From Salipiger pentaromativorans (GTDB taxonomy: Bacteria > Pseudomonadota > Alphaproteobacteria > Rhodobacterales > Rhodobacteraceae): a DNA stretch of 64,000 nucleotides. Numbering within the stretch: the stretch's first letter is position 1; every line of letters begins with the position of its first letter. The translations under genes were made by a program, and so were the position numbers. Where the stretch lies: the NCBI RefSeq assembly GCF_024721115.1, contig NZ_JAMDHK010000011.1, forward strand, positions 104,046 to 168,045, read 5' to 3'. Shown in pieces: positions 53,101-61,677 of the stretch. The notes beneath the pieces were generated by a model. The model saw nothing but the letters and a program-made list of their open reading frames with translations. It was not told the origin of the DNA and made no database searches.

Positions 53101-54713
53101 ACCTGAGAGAAGTTCTGCCGGAAGAAATGGCTCAGCGGGCGGTATTTCTTGGACAGAACCGCCGAGGGCGTGTCGTCGCCCATCGAGGCCAGCGCCTCCT
53201 TGCCGTCCTCGGCCATGGGCGAGAGGATCTGCTCCAGCTCCTCGATGGTGTAGCCCGCGGCGATCTGGCGCTTGCGCAGCTCGGCGCCCGAGAAGAGCGG
53301 CTTCTCGGTGATCCCGGCCAGCGCCTCGTCCAGATCGGTGATCTTGCCGACCCATTCGCCGAAGGGCTGGCTGGCGGCCAGACGGTCCTTGATCTCGGTG
53401 TCGTGGTAGAGCTTGCCCTCTTCCATATCCACCGCGATGATCTGGCCCGGTCCCAGCGCGCCTTTTTCCCGTACCGTGGCCTCATCGACCGGCACCATGC
53501 CCGCCTCCGAGCCCGCGATGAGCAGGTCGTCACCCGTCACCACATAGCGCATCGGGCGCAGACCGTTGCGGTCGAGCCCGCCGCAGACCCAGCGGCCATC
53601 GGTCATCGCCAGCGCGGCGGGGCCGTCCCACGGCTCCATCACCGAGTTCACATAGGAATACATGTCGCGCCAGGCCTGCGGCAGCTCCACCGCCTGTTTG
53701 GACCACGACTCGGGGATCAGCATGGTTTTCGCCATCGGCGCGTTACGCCCGGCGCGCACCAGCACCTCGAACACCGCGTCGAGCGCGGCGCTGTCAGACG
53801 CGCCGTTTGCGATGATCGGCTTGATGTCCTCGGCCATCTCTCCAAAGGTCGCCGAGGCCATGCGGATCTCGTGGCTCTTCATCCAGTTGGAGTTGCCCTT
53901 GATCGTGTTGATCTCGCCGTTATGCGCCAGCATGCGGAAGGGCTGCGCCAGCCACCATTGCGGGAAGGTGTTGGTCGAATAGCGCTGGTGATAGATCGCG
54001 AAGGCCGAGACGAAACGCTCGTCCTGCAGGTCGGGATAGAACTCCGACACCTGCTCGGCCAGCATCATGCCCTTGTAGATGATCGAGCGGCAGCTCAGCG
54101 AGGCGATATAGAGCTCGTTGATGCCGGCGGCCTGCGCCGCCTTCTCGATGCGGCGGCGGATGACGTAGAGCTCGCGTTCGAATGTCTCCTCATCGACGCC
54201 CTTGGCGTTCGAGATCAGGATCTGCTCGATCTCGGGGCGTGTCGCGTTGGCCTTCTCGCCCAGGCAATCGACGCTTACCGGCACATGGCGCCAGCCATAG
54301 ATGTAGTGGCCCATCCGCAGGACTTCGGTTTCCACGATGGTCCGGCAGGTCTCCTGCGAGGTGAAGTTCGTGCGCGGCAGAAAGACCTGACCCACGGCCA
54401 TCAGCTCGTCCTTGCGCGGCGCGTGGCCGGTGCGGTCGATCTGATCGTAGAAGAAGGCCACGGGGATCTGCACATGGATGCCCGCGCCGTCGCCGGTCTT
54501 GCCGTCGGCATCGACCGCGCCGCGGTGCCAGATCGCCTTGAGCGCGGTGATGCCCGCCTCGACCACCTTGCGCGACGGCTTGCCGTCGATGGAGACCACA
54601 AGGCCCACGCCGCAGGAGGAATGCTCATGCTCCTCGCGGAACATGCCGTTCTCTTCCATCCATTTGCGCTTGGCCTCTTCGGCGGCGACCCAGGCTTGAT
54701 CATATTTGGTCAT
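50172..54713 (-). CDS. gltB: Glutamate synthase (NADPH) large subunit
   Basis: GltB releases ammonia from glutamine and adds it to 2-oxoglutarate. The 1513-residue protein has a 33-residue propeptide, then the catalytic Cys of the class II amidotransferase domain (HSSCGVGLV, Cys34). The central domain and the FMN/synthase domain follow ([20 protein letters not shown]). The [3Fe-4S] ligands are in [20 protein letters not shown] near 1131-1147. The C-terminal GXGXG beta-helix is present ([19 protein letters not shown]). A GGAGG ribosome-binding site precedes the ATG. gltD lies upstream but is separated by a GFA-family gene. Confidence 0.97.
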   Translation of the reverse strand: [1513 protein letters not shown]

Positions 54714-54795
54714 GGCATTGCACCTCCATGCGGGGCCGCATCGCGCGGCCGGTTGTTCAGGTCCGGCGCGTGGCGCCGGGAAAATCCGTCTCGGG

Positions 54796-55233
54796 TCAGG
54801 CGCCGTCCACCTGGACCCCGTATTTCGTCAGCGTCTCGGCGCGGGTCATGCGCGGGTGATCGCCGGTCAGCGCCCAGCAATCGGGCTTCTGATCGACAAA
54901 GATCTCGCGCTGCATCTCCAGCCCGTCGGCATTGTCGAGCGTGCCGATGGTCACCTCATAGTCGCCGCTGCCGTCCACGCCCTTGTCATAGCGATACCAG
55001 AGCACCGAGCCGCACTGGCCGCAGAATTCGCGGCTTGCCCATCCCGAGGAGCGGAAGGCGCGGATATGCTCCGCCCCCTCCAGCACCATGTCGGCGACCG
55101 GCACGGTCACCGCAAACAGCGCAGAGCCGGCCCAGCGCTGGCACTGCTCGCAATGGCACACACCGAAGCTGCCCAGCGATTTCGCGGTGTAGCGCACCGC
55201 GCCGCACAAACATCCGCCCGTTCGTTCCGTCAT
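54796..55233 (-). CDS. GFA-family (CENP-V/GFA) zinc protein between gltD and gltB
   Basis: The 145-residue product has the Cys-rich zinc sites of the GFA family: GGCLCGAVRYTAKS, VCHCEQCQRWAGSALF and FCGQCGSVLWYR. The family was named for glutathione-dependent formaldehyde activation, but most members have unknown substrates. ATG 55233 (MTERTGGCL) is chosen. The gene is on the same strand as gltD (114 bp upstream) and gltB (82 bp downstream), so it lies inside the glt transcription unit unless it has its own promoter. Confidence 0.88.
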   Translation of the reverse strand: MTERTGGCLCGAVRYTAKSLGSFGVCHCEQCQRWAGSALFAVTVPVADMVLEGAEHIRAFRSSGWASREFCGQCGSVLWYRYDKGVDGSGDYEVTIGTLDNADGLEMQREIFVDQKPDCWALTGDHPRMTRAETLTKYGVQVDGA

Positions 55234-55347
55234 GGCATCCCGCTTTCCGGAAGGCGCGGCGCCCGCCACGCGCCTGCGCTTTCATCTTTCTTCAAATACT
55301 CACGGCACCGTGCTCGCCGCAGATGCGGCATTGGGCATGGGCGCCGT

Positions 55348-56784
55348 TCATTCCGCAGCGATCGCGGCCTGCTTGTCGAAGTCCTGGAGCACATGCTCGG
55401 CACAGTCGCGCCCGTCGCGGATCGCCCAGACCACAAGGCTGGCGCCGCGCACGATGTCGCCCACCGCATAGACGCCGGGCAGGCCGGTGCGGCCGCTGGT
55501 GAACTCGGCCTTCACGGTGCCCCAGCGGGTCACTTCCAGCTCGGGCGCGCCCCAGAGCGTCGGCAGCTCCTCGGGCTCGAAGCCAAGCGCCTTGATCACC
55601 AGATCGGCGGGTTCTTCGTAATCGCTGCCCTCGATGATCTCGGGCGACTGGCGGCCCGAAGCGTCGGGCAGGCCCAGACGCATCTTCTGCACCAGAACGG
55701 CGCTCACCGGTTCGCCCTTGAAGCCCTGCGGTGCGGTCAGCCATTCGAACTGCACGCCCTCTTCCTCGGCATTCTGCACCTCGCGCTGCGAGCCCGGCAT
55801 GTTGGCGCGGTCGCGGCGGTAGAGGCACTTGACCGAGGTCGCGCCCTGACGGATCGCGGTGCGCAGGCAGTCCATGGCGGTGTCGCCGCCGCCGATCACC
55901 ACGACGCGCTTGCCCTTGGCGTTCAGCTCGCCGCTGTCGAACTCGGGCACGGAATCGCCGAAATTGGCGGCGCGGTTGGAGGCGGTCAGATAGTCCAGAG
56001 CCTTGACGATCCCGGTCGCGCCCGAACCCGGGCCGCGCAGATCGCGGGATTTGTAGACGCCGGTGGCGATGATCACCGCATCGTGCTGGTCGCGGATCTC
56101 CTCAAAGGACATATCCACGCCGACATTGCAGTTCATCACAAAGCGCACGCCGCCGTCCTCGAGCTGCTTGATGCGGCGCATGACCACATCCTTCTCGAGC
56201 TTGAAGCCGGGGATGCCGTAGGTCAGCAGCCCGCCGCCGCGGTCGTAACGGTCATAGACCGTCACCTGCACACCGGCACGGCGCAGCATATCCGCCGCCG
56301 CCAGACCGCCGGGGCCCGCGCCGATGACGCCGACGCTTTCCTTGCGCTCCGTCTTGGGCGCGGCGGGGGTGACCCAGCCTTCTTCCCAGGCGGTGTCGGT
56401 GATGTATTTCTCGACCGAGCCGATGGTCACGGTGCCATGGCCCGATTGTTCGATCACGCAATTGCCTTCGCAGAGACGGTCCTGCGGACAGATGCGGCCG
56501 CAGATCTCGGGGAAGGTGTTGGTCGCCTGGCTGATCTCATAGGCTTCCTGAAGCCGGCCCGTCGCCGTCAGGCGCAGCCAGTCGGGAATGTTGTTGTGCA
56601 GCGGGCAATGGCTTTGACAATAGGGCACGCCGCATTGCGAGCAGCGGCTGGCTTGCTCGGTCGCCTTGGCGTCGGCAAATTCGGCATAGATCTCGTCAAA
56701 GTCCTTGTTGCGGACGGACGCGTCGCGCTTCTCGGGCATGTCCCGCGCGATCTTCACGAATTTGAGCATCGGCTGCTTCGCCAT
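55348..56784 (-). CDS. gltD: Glutamate synthase (NADPH) small subunit
   Basis: GltD passes electrons from NADPH via FAD and two [4Fe-4S] clusters to GltB. The 478 residues hold the N-terminal Cys-rich cluster region (CSQCGVPYCQSHCPLHNNIP, CGRICPQDRLCEGNCVIEQ), the FAD motif VIGAGPGGLAAADMLRRAG near 150 and the NADPH motif VVIGGGDTAMDCLRTA near 285. The ATG at 56784 is clear. It is divergent from uppP over 226 bp of fairly AT-rich sequence that should contain both promoters. Confidence 0.96.
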   Translation of the reverse strand: MAKQPMLKFVKIARDMPEKRDASVRNKDFDEIYAEFADAKATEQASRCSQCGVPYCQSHCPLHNNIPDWLRLTATGRLQEAYEISQATNTFPEICGRICPQDRLCEGNCVIEQSGHGTVTIGSVEKYITDTAWEEGWVTPAAPKTERKESVGVIGAGPGGLAAADMLRRAGVQVTVYDRYDRGGGLLTYGIPGFKLEKDVVMRRIKQLEDGGVRFVMNCNVGVDMSFEEIRDQHDAVIIATGVYKSRDLRGPGSGATGIVKALDYLTASNRAANFGDSVPEFDSGELNAKGKRVVVIGGGDTAMDCLRTAIRQGATSVKCLYRRDRANMPGSQREVQNAEEEGVQFEWLTAPQGFKGEPVSAVLVQKMRLGLPDASGRQSPEIIEGSDYEEPADLVIKALGFEPEELPTLWGAPELEVTRWGTVKAEFTSGRTGLPGVYAVGDIVRGASLVVWAIRDGRDCAEHVLQDFDKQAAIAAE

Positions 56785-57010
56785 GTTCCTGGGTCTCCGA
56801 ACAAGTCCTTGGGTCGCGCTTCCATACTGAAAGCGAAACTGAAATAAAAGTCAGAAAGAGTGACCTATATTCGCTTTATTTGCCACCGCCGCCGGTGTGA
56901 GCAGCATGTTTTTGCGAAAATTGGGTAACAATCCGGACCTATTTGCTGCTTTTCCCCAATAAAATAGAGCGTTATAGAGGTTCGGTGAGCCTAGCTGGAG
57001 GTTTGTGCCC

Positions 57011-57814
57011 ATGCCAATGCTGCAATTGATCCTTTTGGCTCTGGTTCAAGGCATTACCGAGTTTTTGCCCATTTCTTCGTCAGGTCACCTGATTCTTTTA
57101 CCGAATCTCACCGGAATGGCGGATCAGGGGCAGGCCATCGACGTGGCGGTGCATGTCGGTACGCTGGCTGCGGTGGTCTTGTATTTCTGGCGCGATGTGA
57201 AGGTGGCTGCGCTGGGCACGCTGGCGCTCCTGCGCCGCGATTACGCCGCGCCGGGCGCGCGGCTGGCGCTGGGGCTCGCCATCGCCACGGTGCCCGTGGT
57301 GATCTTCGGTCTCATCCTCAAGCTCACGGGGCTGGACGAGGCGCTGCGTTCGGTCGCGGTGATCGGCTGGACGATGCTGGGCTTCGGGATCGTGCTTTAC
57401 TGGGCGGACCAGAAGGGTCCCGAGATCCGCAACGAAGAGGACTGGGGTCCGCTGGATGCGCTGAAGATGGGGCTTTGGCAGGCGGTGGCGCTGATCCCGG
57501 GCACGTCGCGCTCGGGCATCACCATCACCGGCGCGCGGGCGATGGGCTATAACCGGCACGACGCGGCCAAGATCTCGATGCTGATGTCGATCCCGACCAT
57601 TTTCGCCTCGGGCGTGCTGCTCGGTGCCGAGGTGATCGCCGATGCCGACATGCAGCTTGCCCGGGATGCGGCGATCGGGGCGGTCTTTGCCTTTGCCGCG
57701 GCACTGGCGGCGCTGTCGCTGATGATGCGTCTGCTGCGGTCGGTAAGCTTCACCCCCTATGTGATCTATCGGATCGTCCTCGGGGTCGGCCTGCTCTGGT
57801 ACGCCTATTCGTGA
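57011..57814 (+). CDS. uppP: Undecaprenyl-diphosphatase
   Basis: UppP recycles the undecaprenyl carrier for cell-wall synthesis. The 267-residue membrane protein has both signature motifs: LVQGITEFLPISSSGHLIL near the N-terminus and LIPGTSRSGITITGARAMGY in the middle, with about eight membrane segments. GGAGG at 56997-57001 is 9 nt from ATG 57011, which decides this start over GTG 57005 and ATG 57017. Confidence 0.96.
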   Translation: MPMLQLILLALVQGITEFLPISSSGHLILLPNLTGMADQGQAIDVAVHVGTLAAVVLYFWRDVKVAALGTLALLRRDYAAPGARLALGLAIATVPVVIFGLILKLTGLDEALRSVAVIGWTMLGFGIVLYWADQKGPEIRNEEDWGPLDALKMGLWQAVALIPGTSRSGITITGARAMGYNRHDAAKISMLMSIPTIFASGVLLGAEVIADADMQLARDAAIGAVFAFAAALAALSLMMRLLRSVSFTPYVIYRIVLGVGLLWYAYS

Positions 57815-57823
57815 GAAAAGAAA

Positions 57824-57852
57824 TGGCCCCGGAGTTGGGACCTCCGGGGCCA
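57824..57852. terminator. Strong hairpin between uppP and rlmH
   Basis: TGGCCCCGGAG and CTCCGGGGCCA form an 11-bp stem with a 7-nt loop, 9 bp past the uppP stop. The T-rich side (TTTCTTTTCT) is on the minus strand, so it best fits termination of the rsfS-rlmH transcript, 200 bp after rlmH, but it probably also ends uppP. The rest of 57853-58054 shows no gene. Confidence 0.65.
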
Positions 57853-58054
57853 GGAACGCGCCAGTCCGGTTGCAGCCGGAAAAGGCTGTCGGGGACAGGG
57901 TGGACCGGCACGTCTGCGCGTGTCGTATAGGCAGCGCGACAGCGCGTCGGAATCGTGCTAAATCAAGGGGATCTGCCTTGGCAATGGCGCGGTGTTTCCG
58001 CTAGCGAAAACCCGCCGCAAGCCGCTGCCTGCCGGGCGGAATCCCGCCGAGTTT

Positions 58055-58525
58055 TCAGGCCCGGTGATAGGGCGCGCCGGCGAGGATCGAGGCGGCGCGA
58101 TAGAGCTGTTCGGTCAGCATGACCCGCACCAGCATATGCGGCCAGACCATTTGCCCGAAGGACAGGGCCATATCCGCCTGGGCCCGCAGCGCCGGGTCGA
58201 TCCCGTCGGCGCCGCCGATGACAAAGGCCATGTCCTGCGCACCGTCATCGCGCCAGCGCGCCAGGGTCTGGGCGAAATCGGGCGAGGGCATCTGCCGCCC
58301 GCGCTCGTCCATCACGCAAAGCCGGGCGCCCGCGGGCAGGGCGCGGCGCAGAAGGTCGGCCTCGGCCGCCATGCCGCCGCCCTTGCGGTCATCGACCTCG
58401 GTCACGCGCGCCGGGCCCAGCCCCAGCGCCCGCCCGGTCCGGTCGAAGCGTTTGAGATAATCGTCCACAAGTTCGCGCTCGGGGCCCGCCCGAAGGCGCC
58501 CCACGACGCAAAGATGTACCCGCAT
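58055..58525 (-). CDS. rlmH: 23S rRNA pseudouridine-1915 N3-methyltransferase
   Basis: RlmH methylates pseudouridine 1915 in helix 69 of 23S rRNA. The 156-residue SPOUT protein has FVIGGADGIDPALRAQADM and the C-terminal LTEQLYRAASILAGAPYHRA, the family hallmark. It starts 9 bp after rsfS, the usual partner gene. Confidence 0.96.
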   Translation of the reverse strand: MRVHLCVVGRLRAGPERELVDDYLKRFDRTGRALGLGPARVTEVDDRKGGGMAAEADLLRRALPAGARLCVMDERGRQMPSPDFAQTLARWRDDGAQDMAFVIGGADGIDPALRAQADMALSFGQMVWPHMLVRVMLTEQLYRAASILAGAPYHRA

Positions 58526-58534
58526 GAGACCGCG

Positions 58535-58906
58535 TCAGGTCGCGGTCTGCGCGGTCTTGCCCAGGGGCATCCACATCTTTTCGAGCTGGTAGAACTCGCG
58601 CACTTCCGGGCGGAAGACGTGGACGATCACATCGCCCGTGTCGATCAGCACCCAGTCGCCGGTTTCCTGGCCTTCGGATTTCGAAAGCACACCCAGCTCA
58701 TGTTTCAGGTCCTCGACCAGTTTCTCGGCGATCGCCACCACCTGGCGCGACGAGCGGCCCGAGCAGATCACCATGTGATCGCAGACAGAGGTCTTGCCGC
58801 GCAGGTCGATCTGCACGACATCTTCGGCCTTGTTGTCATCGAGGCTTTTGAGGACAGTCGCGAGAATCATCTCGCTGGTGACCTCGGATTGGGGCAGGCC
58901 GGTCAT
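58535..58906 (-). CDS. rsfS: Ribosomal silencing factor RsfS
   Basis: RsfS binds ribosomal protein L14 and blocks subunit joining under starvation. The 123-residue protein has VVQIDLRGKTSVCDHMVICS, GRSSRQVVAIAEKLVEDLK, and GDWVLIDTGDVIVHVFRPEV with the typical EFYQLEKMW end. It is co-transcribed with rlmH. The 261 bp above it hold the promoter region and no visible gene. Confidence 0.95.
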   Translation of the reverse strand: MTGLPQSEVTSEMILATVLKSLDDNKAEDVVQIDLRGKTSVCDHMVICSGRSSRQVVAIAEKLVEDLKHELGVLSKSEGQETGDWVLIDTGDVIVHVFRPEVREFYQLEKMWMPLGKTAQTAT

Positions 58907-59167
58907 CGGCGCCCCCGGCTCTGCGGCACCGGCCGCATTCGCAGTAAGTGACAGGACATCGTCCTCCTTCTAGACAAGCGCCGAATGCCACCCCGGCGCC
59001 GGGCGTGCTTAAAAGATAACACCGGAAGTGTGAAATCTCAATGATTGCGCCTGTCGCGGCGCCTCCCATACGGGCGGATTGCGGGCCTTTCGCCTGAATC
59101 CGAAGCAGAGTCAAAGCCTTCTTTGACGTGAGAAATGGTCGTTCTCCGACGGCTCCGGCGTTTTGAA

Positions 59168-61504
59168 TCAGGCGCCGTAGGGAATCCACACCGTCTGGAC
59201 CTCGGTCGCGGCCTCCAGGAAGTCGCGCCCCTCGCCCTCGGCGCCCATCCAGTCGCGGGCCAGGCCGTTGTTGACCCAGCTCCGTTTCAGGTTGCCCGCC
59301 GCGCCGCGTTCGATCACGGCGGAAAGGTCGGCGCCGGAGAAGCTCCAGACCGCGTCGATGTCCATGTGGCTGGCAAGCGTCGGTGCCAGCTCGGCATGGC
59401 TGCCGGTAAGGATATTGACCACGCCGCCCGGCACGTCCGAGGTGTCGAGCACCTGATAGAAATCGGTGGCGGTCAGCGGGAAGGGCTCGGAGGCGGCCAG
59501 CACCACGCGGTTGCCCATCGCAATAGCCGGCGCCATCAGCGAGACGAGGCCCAGCAGCGGCAGTGCGTCGGGGCAGAGCGCACCGATCACGCCGCAGGGC
59601 GCGCGCATCGCCAGCGCCGCGCCGCGCATCGGCACCGACGCCACGCGCCCGTCGAACTTGTCGGCCCAGGCCGCATAGGTGAAGAGCCGGTCGACCGAGG
59701 CCGCGACCTCCTTCGCGCCCGAGCGCCCGCCGGTCATCCGGTCGATACCGGCGGCGAACTCCTCCGCCCGCGCCGAGAGGTTCTCGCCGATGTAATAGAT
59801 CACCTGCGCGCGATTGTGCGCCGTGGCCCCGGCCCAGCCCGCCGCGCCGCGCGCCGCCTCGACGGCGTTGCGGATGTCCTTGCGCCCGGCAATCGGGGCC
59901 TGACCGATGAGCTTGCCGCGCTTGTCATAGATAGTGCGGGCATAGCCGCCATCCGGGCGCGCCTGCTTGCCGCCGATATAGAGCTTGGCGGTGCGGTCCA
60001 CCGGCTGCGGCTCGGTCTCGTCGCCGGCAAATGCGGCAACGGGTTTCAGCGGCTTCGGTTTCGCGGCGGGCCGGGTGTAGGCGCCGAGCCCCTCCCAGCC
60101 GCCCTCGCGCCCAAAGCCGCTTTCGCGCAGCCCGCCAAAGGGGGCGGCGGCGTCGAACATATTGCTGCCGTTGATCCAGACCACCCCGGCGGCCAGCTTG
60201 GGCGCGATGTCGAGCGCGGTGTTGATGTTCTCCGACCAGACGCTCGCGGCGAGCCCGTAGCGCGTGTTGTTGGCCATCTCCACCGCCTCGGAGGGCGTGC
60301 GGAAACTGGCGCTCACCAGCACCGGGCCAAAGATCTCGTCCTGCATCAGCGCCGAGGCGGGCGACAGGCCGGAAATCAGCGTCGGAGGGTAGAAGCAGCC
60401 CTCTGGGCAGGTGCCGGCGCGATAGGTCTCGCCCTCGTCGTTCGCCTCGACCATGGCGGTAATACGGGCCTTCTGCACCGGATCGACGATGGCGCCCACG
60501 TCGATGCATTTGTCGAGCGGATCGCCGACGCGCAGCTTGTCCATGCGGGCGCGCAGCTTGTCGTGAAAGCGCCCGGCGATGCCCTCCTGCACCAGCAGGC
60601 GCGAGCCCGCGCAGCAGACCTGTCCGCCGTTGAGCCAGATCGCATCCACCAGCCCCTCGACCGCGCTGTCGAGATCGGCATCCTCGAAGACGATATAGGG
60701 CGACTTGCCGCCCAGCTCGAGCGTCAGCGCCTTGCCGCTGCCCGCCGTCGCTTCGCGGATCCTGCGGCCCACCTCGGTCGAGCCGGTAAAGGCGATCTTG
60801 TCCACCTCCGAGTTGACGAGCATCTCGCCCACCGCACCGTCGCCGGTAACGATATTGACCACACCCTTGGGCAGCGCGGCCTGACGGCAGATGTCGGCAA
60901 AGAGCAGCGCGGTGAGCGAGGTCCATTCGGCGGGTTTCAGCACCACCGTGTTGCCCATGGCCAGCGCCGGGGCGATCTTCCACGCCAGCATCAGCAGCGG
61001 GAAGTTCCACGGCACGATCTGGCCGCAGACGCCCAGCGGCGCGCGGCCCGGCAGCGCGCTTTCCATCAGCTGGGCAAAGCCCGCGTGGTGGTAGAAATGC
61101 CGCGCCGCGAGGGGCAGGTCGATGTCGCGGCTTTCGCGGATCGGCTTGCCGTTGTCGAGCGTCTCCAGCACCGCGAAGAGGCGGGCGTGTTTCTGCAACA
61201 GCCGCGCCAGCGCGTAGAGATGGCGCGCCCGGCCCTTGCCGCCGAGCCGAGCCCACTTGCCCTGTGCCGCGCGGGCGGCGGCAACGGCGGCATCGACATC
61301 GGCCTGGGTTGCCTGGGTGAGCGTTGCCAGCACCTCGCCGGTGGCGGGGTTGCGGCTCTCGAAGCCTGCGCCGGGGGCGGTGAAGCTGCCGTCGATGAAA
61401 TGGCCGAAACGGTCGCCCTGATCGACCAGCCAGGCCAGCGCCTCGGCGGCGCTTTCGGGGGCAGGGCCGTAATCCATGGTTTCGAAGATCTCTTTCACAC
61501 TCAT
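59168..61504 (-). CDS. ALDH16-type two-domain aldehyde dehydrogenase
   Basis: The 778-residue protein contains two ALDH-like halves. The first (about 20-470) is complete: [40 protein letters not shown], the catalytic Cys in [14 protein letters not shown] near 294, and EIFGPVL. The second (about 490-778) has an NAD-domain-like part ([34 protein letters not shown]) but no catalytic Cys/Glu, and is shortened. This is the ALDH16 architecture, for which a bacterial structure is known from the rhodobacterial genus Loktanella. ATG 61504 gives the family start; 11 residues upstream are also open. Confidence 0.9.
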   Translation of the reverse strand: MSVKEIFETMDYGPAPESAAEALAWLVDQGDRFGHFIDGSFTAPGAGFESRNPATGEVLATLTQATQADVDAAVAAARAAQGKWARLGGKGRARHLYALARLLQKHARLFAVLETLDNGKPIRESRDIDLPLAARHFYHHAGFAQLMESALPGRAPLGVCGQIVPWNFPLLMLAWKIAPALAMGNTVVLKPAEWTSLTALLFADICRQAALPKGVVNIVTGDGAVGEMLVNSEVDKIAFTGSTEVGRRIREATAGSGKALTLELGGKSPYIVFEDADLDSAVEGLVDAIWLNGGQVCCAGSRLLVQEGIAGRFHDKLRARMDKLRVGDPLDKCIDVGAIVDPVQKARITAMVEANDEGETYRAGTCPEGCFYPPTLISGLSPASALMQDEIFGPVLVSASFRTPSEAVEMANNTRYGLAASVWSENINTALDIAPKLAAGVVWINGSNMFDAAAPFGGLRESGFGREGGWEGLGAYTRPAAKPKPLKPVAAFAGDETEPQPVDRTAKLYIGGKQARPDGGYARTIYDKRGKLIGQAPIAGRKDIRNAVEAARGAAGWAGATAHNRAQVIYYIGENLSARAEEFAAGIDRMTGGRSGAKEVAASVDRLFTYAAWADKFDGRVASVPMRGAALAMRAPCGVIGALCPDALPLLGLVSLMAPAIAMGNRVVLAASEPFPLTATDFYQVLDTSDVPGGVVNILTGSHAELAPTLASHMDIDAVWSFSGADLSAVIERGAAGNLKRSWVNNGLARDWMGAEGEGRDFLEAATEVQTVWIPYGA

Positions 61505-61611
61505 GGGACGGGCACTCCTCCGGGCACGGTTTGGCACATCTTAGAAGCCGCCCCGGCGCCCCGCAACAGCGGCCTTGAGCGCGCCGCCGGTCGTGCCGTC
61601 ACGGAAGGTAG

Positions 61612-61630
61612 GGTGGGCAATTTGCCCACC
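61612..61630. repeat. GGTGGGCAA-T-TTGCCCACC hairpin, copy 2
   Basis: A perfect 9-bp inverted repeat with a single central base, preceded by GTAG. It lies in the 173-bp gap between the ALDH16 and PBP1a genes, 19 bp from copy 3. Confidence 0.7.
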
Positions 61631-61648
61631 GTGCGCGCGATTTCGTAG

Positions 61649-61668
61649 GGTGGGCAATCCTGCCCACC
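61649..61668. repeat. GGTGGGCA-ATCC-TGCCCACC hairpin, copy 3
   Basis: The same stem as copies 1 and 2 with a 4-nt loop, again after GTAG, ending 10 bp before the end of the PBP1a gene. Confidence 0.7.
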
Positions 61669-61677
61669 GCACGGGCC

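Noticed and set aside
50214..55502. A 1762-codon plus-strand open frame antisense to gltB
   Set aside because: The minus-strand frame is a full-length GltB with catalytic Cys and FeS ligands. The antisense translation is low-complexity and matches nothing.
59135..61648. Long plus-strand frame antisense to the ALDH16 gene, and a similar one (7711-9966) antisense to the ABC exporter
   Set aside because: Both are shadows produced by high GC at third codon positions; the opposite-strand proteins have complete family motifs.
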